Assembly (NCBI GenBank): GCA_022813625.1
Contig: JAKLMB010000024.1
Coordinates: forward strand, 434,001 to 498,000
Length of the DNA stretch: 64,000 nt
Direction of reading: 5' to 3'
Origin: Aaosphaeria pasadenensis
Lineage: Eukaryota > Ascomycota > Dothideomycetes > Pleosporales
Shown: positions 59,998 through 64,000 of the stretch, piece after piece
Position numbering within the stretch: position 1 is the stretch's first letter
Layout of the letters: each line of letters starts with the position of its first letter
Notes under the pieces: generated by a model
Databases searched by the model: none
What the model saw: the letters and a program-made list of their open reading frames with translations, nothing else
Told to the model about the DNA's origin: nothing
Position numbers and translations under genes: made by a program

Positions 59998-62020
59998 ATG
60001 GCGGAGTTGGCATTAGGCATAGTATCATTGACCTTTGAGGTCTTCTCAGGATGTGTGCAAGGTAAGTTAGCTGCGCCCATCTGTCGTATCTCAACACATG
60101 ACTGACTTTTTGACAGGCTACCAACTCATCACCGATGCAAAGCACATGCCCACAGACTGCCAGCATCTTCGAGTCCGCCTAAAGACCGAGCAGTACCGTC
60201 TCCTTGACTGGGCCGACGTCGTCAAACTAGACGAGACAGACGAGAGCCTCCTCGTCAGCAATTCCAGTAAAGGTCTTCTACTAGATGTGCTCGACCAACA
60301 GCGAAGGTTACTACGTCAGTTCGGCCGACTGGACGACAAGTACAAGAAGCTCACGCGGCCGCTCCTCGTTGAATTCGCAGAGGAACATGGGCGGCTGCCG
60401 AACCCTCCAGCGTACTCCCCTGAGAGCCCGACTCTGGAGCGTGCAGATACCGATTTTGCACGACGCTTCCCGCAGTCAGAGATCTTGCTCAAGAAGTCTC
60501 TAGCCTATGCTGCTAAGGCGTTTGATATCCCTCGTAAGCTCAAATGGGCGTCGTTCGATCGGGTCAAGATGGAGAAACTGGTGTTGCAGTTGTCGACGTT
60601 CAACGACTATATGCGTGAGATGCTCAACTCATCGCAGCTCGAGACTCTCGCCATCAAGCAGACACGAACCGAGTTCCAGATTATGCAACTGAACAGCAGC
60701 GTCCAGGACCTCGCCCAGATTATCAATTCGACCTTCCTATCGAGGAACACTCGCAGGCAACGAGGGCCGAGCCTTTCGATGAGCCCAGTTCGAGCGATCC
60801 TGCAGGCACGCGGACTGGACGACAGCGATGACGACAGAGAATCATACAACCCAGAATTGCAAAGCCTCGCAGCTCTTGCCCAGACCAAAGCACTCAACTC
60901 TGCCATCGACGATCCCACCATCTTCACCGACGAATTCACACACTCCATCAAGATGCCCAACACCGCTTCCGAGATCCGGGCCGTCGAGCTCGACCGCAAA
61001 CACATCCACATTATCGACGAAGAAGACGAAGATAACGAATTCCAACGCGTCGAAGCCTACTACCAACGTCCACACGGCAAGAAAACCTCCGTCTGGATCG
61101 AATGGAACACCTACGAACCCCCAACCTACCACCACACTGGCCCGGACCCGAAACTCCACGAGCGCGTGAAAGCCCTCGTCGCGCTCCTCCGCGAAAACAA
61201 CCGTACCAACCAATTCCGCGCACCCCACTGCCTGGGCTACTTCCAAGACCTCGACCCAGACACAGGAGACGACCACTACCGCTTCGGCATCGTCTTCGAG
61301 AAGCCCAGCTCCGCGCATCCGTCCACGCGCCCGACCTCCCTCCACACCCTCCTCACGACCCCGTCCCCCGCCCTCGAAGTCCCCTCCCTAACCTCCCGCA
61401 TCGCACTCATGTGCCTCCTCTCCGAGAACCTCGAGCGCCTGCACGCCGTGAACTGGCTGCACAAGGGCCTCCGGTCCTCCAACATCCTCTTCTTCTCCGA
61501 CTCCGGCAACGCAGACATCGAATACAACCTCGCATTCATCTCCGGCTTCGACTACTCCCGCCCCGCGCTGTCGGACGACATGACGGAGAAGCCACCCGAG
61601 TCCGCCCGCGAGGACATCTACCGCCACCCTGCGGTGCAAGGGTCGGGTAACCGCGAGGGGGTGGGTGGGAGGAGCTATAGGAAGTCGTTTGATCTGTATG
61701 CGCTGGGGGTCATTCTGCTGGAGATTGCGTACTGGAAGCCCATTGATCAGATACTGGGGATTGAGAATTTGAGGGCCGCGAAGCCGAGTGTGACGTACAA
61801 GGCGAGGGCGAGGTTGCTGGATGAGAGTGAGGGGTATTTGAGGTGGGTGAACAGTCATCTAGGGGGCAGGGTTGTTGAGGTTGTGAGGGCTTGTCTTGAA
61901 GGACCCCAGGCGTTTGGGTTGGTGGAGGGGGATGATGAGAAGTTGGAGGAGGTGGGGGCGAGGTTGCAGAGGGGGTTTTATGAGAAGGTTGTTAGAGTTT
62001 TGCAGGGGGTGAGGGTTTGA
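59998..62020 (+). CDS. HeLo-domain protein fused to a pseudokinase
   Basis: Exons 59998-60061 and 60117-62020 give 655 residues. The N-terminus (MAELALGIVSLTFEVFSGC, then CQHLRVRLKTEQYRLLDWAD) matches the prion-inhibition/HeLo domain, the helical membrane-targeting domain of HET-S-type incompatibility proteins. Residues about 320-640 have a protein-kinase fold pattern: VWIEW in the beta-3 position, a helix C-like stretch, WLHKGLRSSNILF in place of HRDLKxxN, SGFDYSRP in place of DFG, and FDLYALGVILLEIAYW for helix F. The catalytic Asp is replaced (His470, Gly472) and the DFG Asp is displaced (Gly498-Phe-Asp500), so it is probably inactive. No C-terminal amyloid motif was recognised. A role in regulated cell death is inferred from the domain pair. 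Confidence 0.88.
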
Positions 62021-62469
62021 AGAGTTGGGGAAGGCGTTGTGATGGTGTTTTGGCCTACCTACCCAAGGGGCGCTTGCGAGCTTGCTTTTATATCATCTTG
62101 ATAGTCATATTTATAGAGGGAGAACATTTCGAACAGATGTTTCAAGTATACAGGAAAAGGGGAAGCGTTCCAACCTTTGTCCATGAGATCAATTCGTTCC
62201 AGTTCATTTCTATCATAAGTGTGAATTTGACCATTGCCTGTCGTCCATCACTGTTCCGTCTCCATCCCATCCATGTGTCCGGCTGTCCGTCTGGCCATCC
62301 GTCTCCAGCTCCGCACCGAGGGGGTATGCAAATAGACCATTAAAGTTACAACGTCAAAAAACTTGCGCGTGCGTGGCCTCAGAATGGGAGAAGGGGGAAG
62401 TGAGGTCCGCTCGCACCAAAAAGGCTTTTTCTTTTCTTGTTTTTCGTTTCCACCATAACTTTTGTTTCT
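62021..62469. other. Convergent 3' region, HeLo protein / profilin
   Basis: About 450 bp between two gene 3' ends. No gene or repeat of note. Confidence 0.6.
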
Positions 62470-63180
62470 CTAGTATCCGACGCCCTTGAGGTACTCGGCG
62501 AGCTCGACGACGCTGTTGAAGGCGGCGGGGGTGGTGACGTCGTCTGGGTGGTGAGCGATGAGGATGGCTTGGTTGGTCTTGTGAGCTACGACGCCCTCCT
62601 TGCCCTGTGAGGATGAACAGATTAGTACGTTGTCTGGATGTAGGAGATTCTGTATGTATAGTGGGGGTAGCCGGTACCTTCTTTGACTTGATGGAGTCGT
62701 CATCTGCGGCAATGGTCATGTACTTGACACCGTTGACCTTGACGCCCTCGGAGAGAACCTTCTTGGGCTCGCTCTTGTCGTTGAAGGAGTCGGCGATGGC
62801 CTTCAGCTCGGCGGTGGGGAGCTGGCAGGTACAAGTTAGCATACATGATCGGGGATGTCTTTGCGCAAACAGCTTCGGGCTTTCCAGCCGGTGCCATTTC
62901 CTGTCCAAAACTTGATTGTAGAAAGATGTTTCCGGATAGACGTACGTTGAAGTCAGCGCTTGCTGCCCAGATGGTCTCGCCGGTGATGTCGCAAATGACG
63001 GCCTTGTCGATGTTGCCTGAGCCAACGAGGCTGGTAGGAAACGAAGATGTTAGATTCAACTGATGATATCTGGTAAGGGATGGATAGTAAATTTACCTCT
63101 GGTCGATATATGCTGGAGGAGATGTTAATTGGATAAGCTGAACGGGTGTCAGGAGCTGTAGACGTACCTTGCCAGGACAT
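62470..63180 (-). CDS. PFY1: Profilin
   Basis: An actin-monomer-binding protein that also binds poly-proline and phosphoinositides at sites of polar growth. Five exons: 63168-63180, 63097-63112, 62946-63030, 62678-62821 and 62470-62604, giving 130 residues, the expected length. The first two exons are only 13 and 16 nt. Joined, the N-terminus reads MSWQAYIDQSLVGSGNIDKA, the classic profilin start with the poly-Pro-binding Trp and Tyr. KYMTIAADDDSIKSKKGKEG and the C-terminal ELAEYLKGVGY confirm the family. Confidence 0.95.
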
Positions 63181-64000
63181 GTTTGAAGGTGATGGAGGGG
63201 TTTAGTGTGTAGTTGGGTAATGGAAAGAGAGGCGGGAAGGCGGGATGATCAACAGGTAGAAGAGATTTGTAGTTGGGCGGTCGGAAGGAGAGGAAGAGGA
63301 AGAGGGATAGGGTGACTCAGCAACAAGAGTTTGAATTGCTATTTGCGATGAGTGGCAAAGACAAGACAAGGTTCGAGGTAACTGTGACTAGTAGTTGAGT
63401 TGTTGGGCAGGGAAGAGGAGGAAGAAGATGTTCCAAATCAACAGTGAGAGAGACACAGCGGGCGGTTTAGGGAGGGAAAAGGTGGGGCTTTGAAGAAACG
63501 GCCAACAACCCCGCCATCAACAACAACTCGACAACTAAAATAACTTAACTACTACACCACCAGCACATGTATTCACACCGTATATACTGATACGGAGTGA
63601 ATTTGCACTTTAGATGCCTATACCTTTGAATTAAACCTTACATGTTGATAACCATCTTACATGGAACTCTTATATCCTTCGTCATGAGTGCTAATAATAT
63701 ATGCAGTCCTGTGTGTATGTTCTACTTATAGTATCGTAATCATCTCCTCTCTTCGATTCCCACGCCCAATTTTCTCCTTTGGCGCTTCTTGCGCCATCAT
63801 GCAGCTTGCTGTCGTGTGGGGGTCCGACTGAATACATGCCTACATACGGAGTAATAGTATGGGCACATGAATGGATAGATCAATGGAGTGGATCAGGGGA
63901 TGGATGCAATCAGCTGTCATGTCTTACTCGCCCAACCCAACCCAACCAATTCCCTCAACGGGATATCTCTTCCACCTACGAGGTACAATCGTTTTCCGAA
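63181..64000. other. Region upstream of profilin, to window end
   Basis: This is the promoter side of profilin. GA-rich DNA lies around 63220-63480. TACGGAGT motifs occur at 63591 and 63845. No gene was seen before the window ends. Confidence 0.6.

Overview
The window is nuclear DNA of a filamentous ascomycete (Pezizomycotina). The main evidence is the many short introns (mostly 47-80 nt, GT..AG, with CTAAC/CTGAC-like branch sites), a canonical fungal Zn2Cys6 regulator, a HeLo-domain protein, an ATR/UvsB-type kinase and GPI/secreted Pro-rich proteins. I cannot place it below subphylum with confidence; Eurotiomycetes or Dothideomycetes both fit. I resolved 16 protein-coding genes; every exon model given keeps frame and totals a whole number of codons. 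I saw no transposon ORF, tRNA or rRNA gene.

Layout. 0-6 kb is an accessory-looking block: the 3' part of a lactose-permease-like sugar transporter, a Zn2Cys6 regulator, and, divergent from it, a Baeyer-Villiger-type flavin monooxygenase. 6.9-9.3 kb holds a single-pass membrane protein of unknown function. 9.3-16.4 kb is a 7.1 kb divergent gene desert with a degenerate tandem repeat, ending in a pyrimidine-rich, ATG-free leader before HMG-CoA synthase. 18.8-29.4 kb is compact housekeeping DNA: COX16, the 2,506-residue ATR/Mec1/UvsB checkpoint kinase and a short-chain dehydrogenase. 32.6-33.8 kb is ribosomal protein L7 (uL30), one of whose introns carries a C/D-box snoRNA. 35.5-36.8 kb is a collagen-like GPI wall protein. 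36.8-44.8 kb is a second desert that ends in an unusually long ATG-depleted leader with one five-codon uORF, followed by a CLG1-like cyclin. 48.4-50.6 kb is a secreted Pro-rich protein with exact 201-bp repeats. 52.9-63.2 kb is again compact: an FMP30/NAPE-PLD-like mitochondrial hydrolase, prephenate dehydrogenase head-to-head with RPS14 (uS11), a metallophosphoesterase, a HeLo-pseudokinase protein and profilin.

The housekeeping genes do not form one pathway. The functional links I can argue are the transporter-regulator-monooxygenase block, the shared promoters (regulator/monooxygenase, COX16/UvsB, TYR1/RPS14), and the snoRNA hosted by RPL7. The signals most worth following are the RPL7-intron snoRNA, the HeLo-pseudokinase fusion (architecture like MLKL), the two ATG-free leaders, the degenerate repeat at 11.5-12.2 kb and a dispersed TACTCCGTAC motif found only between genes.
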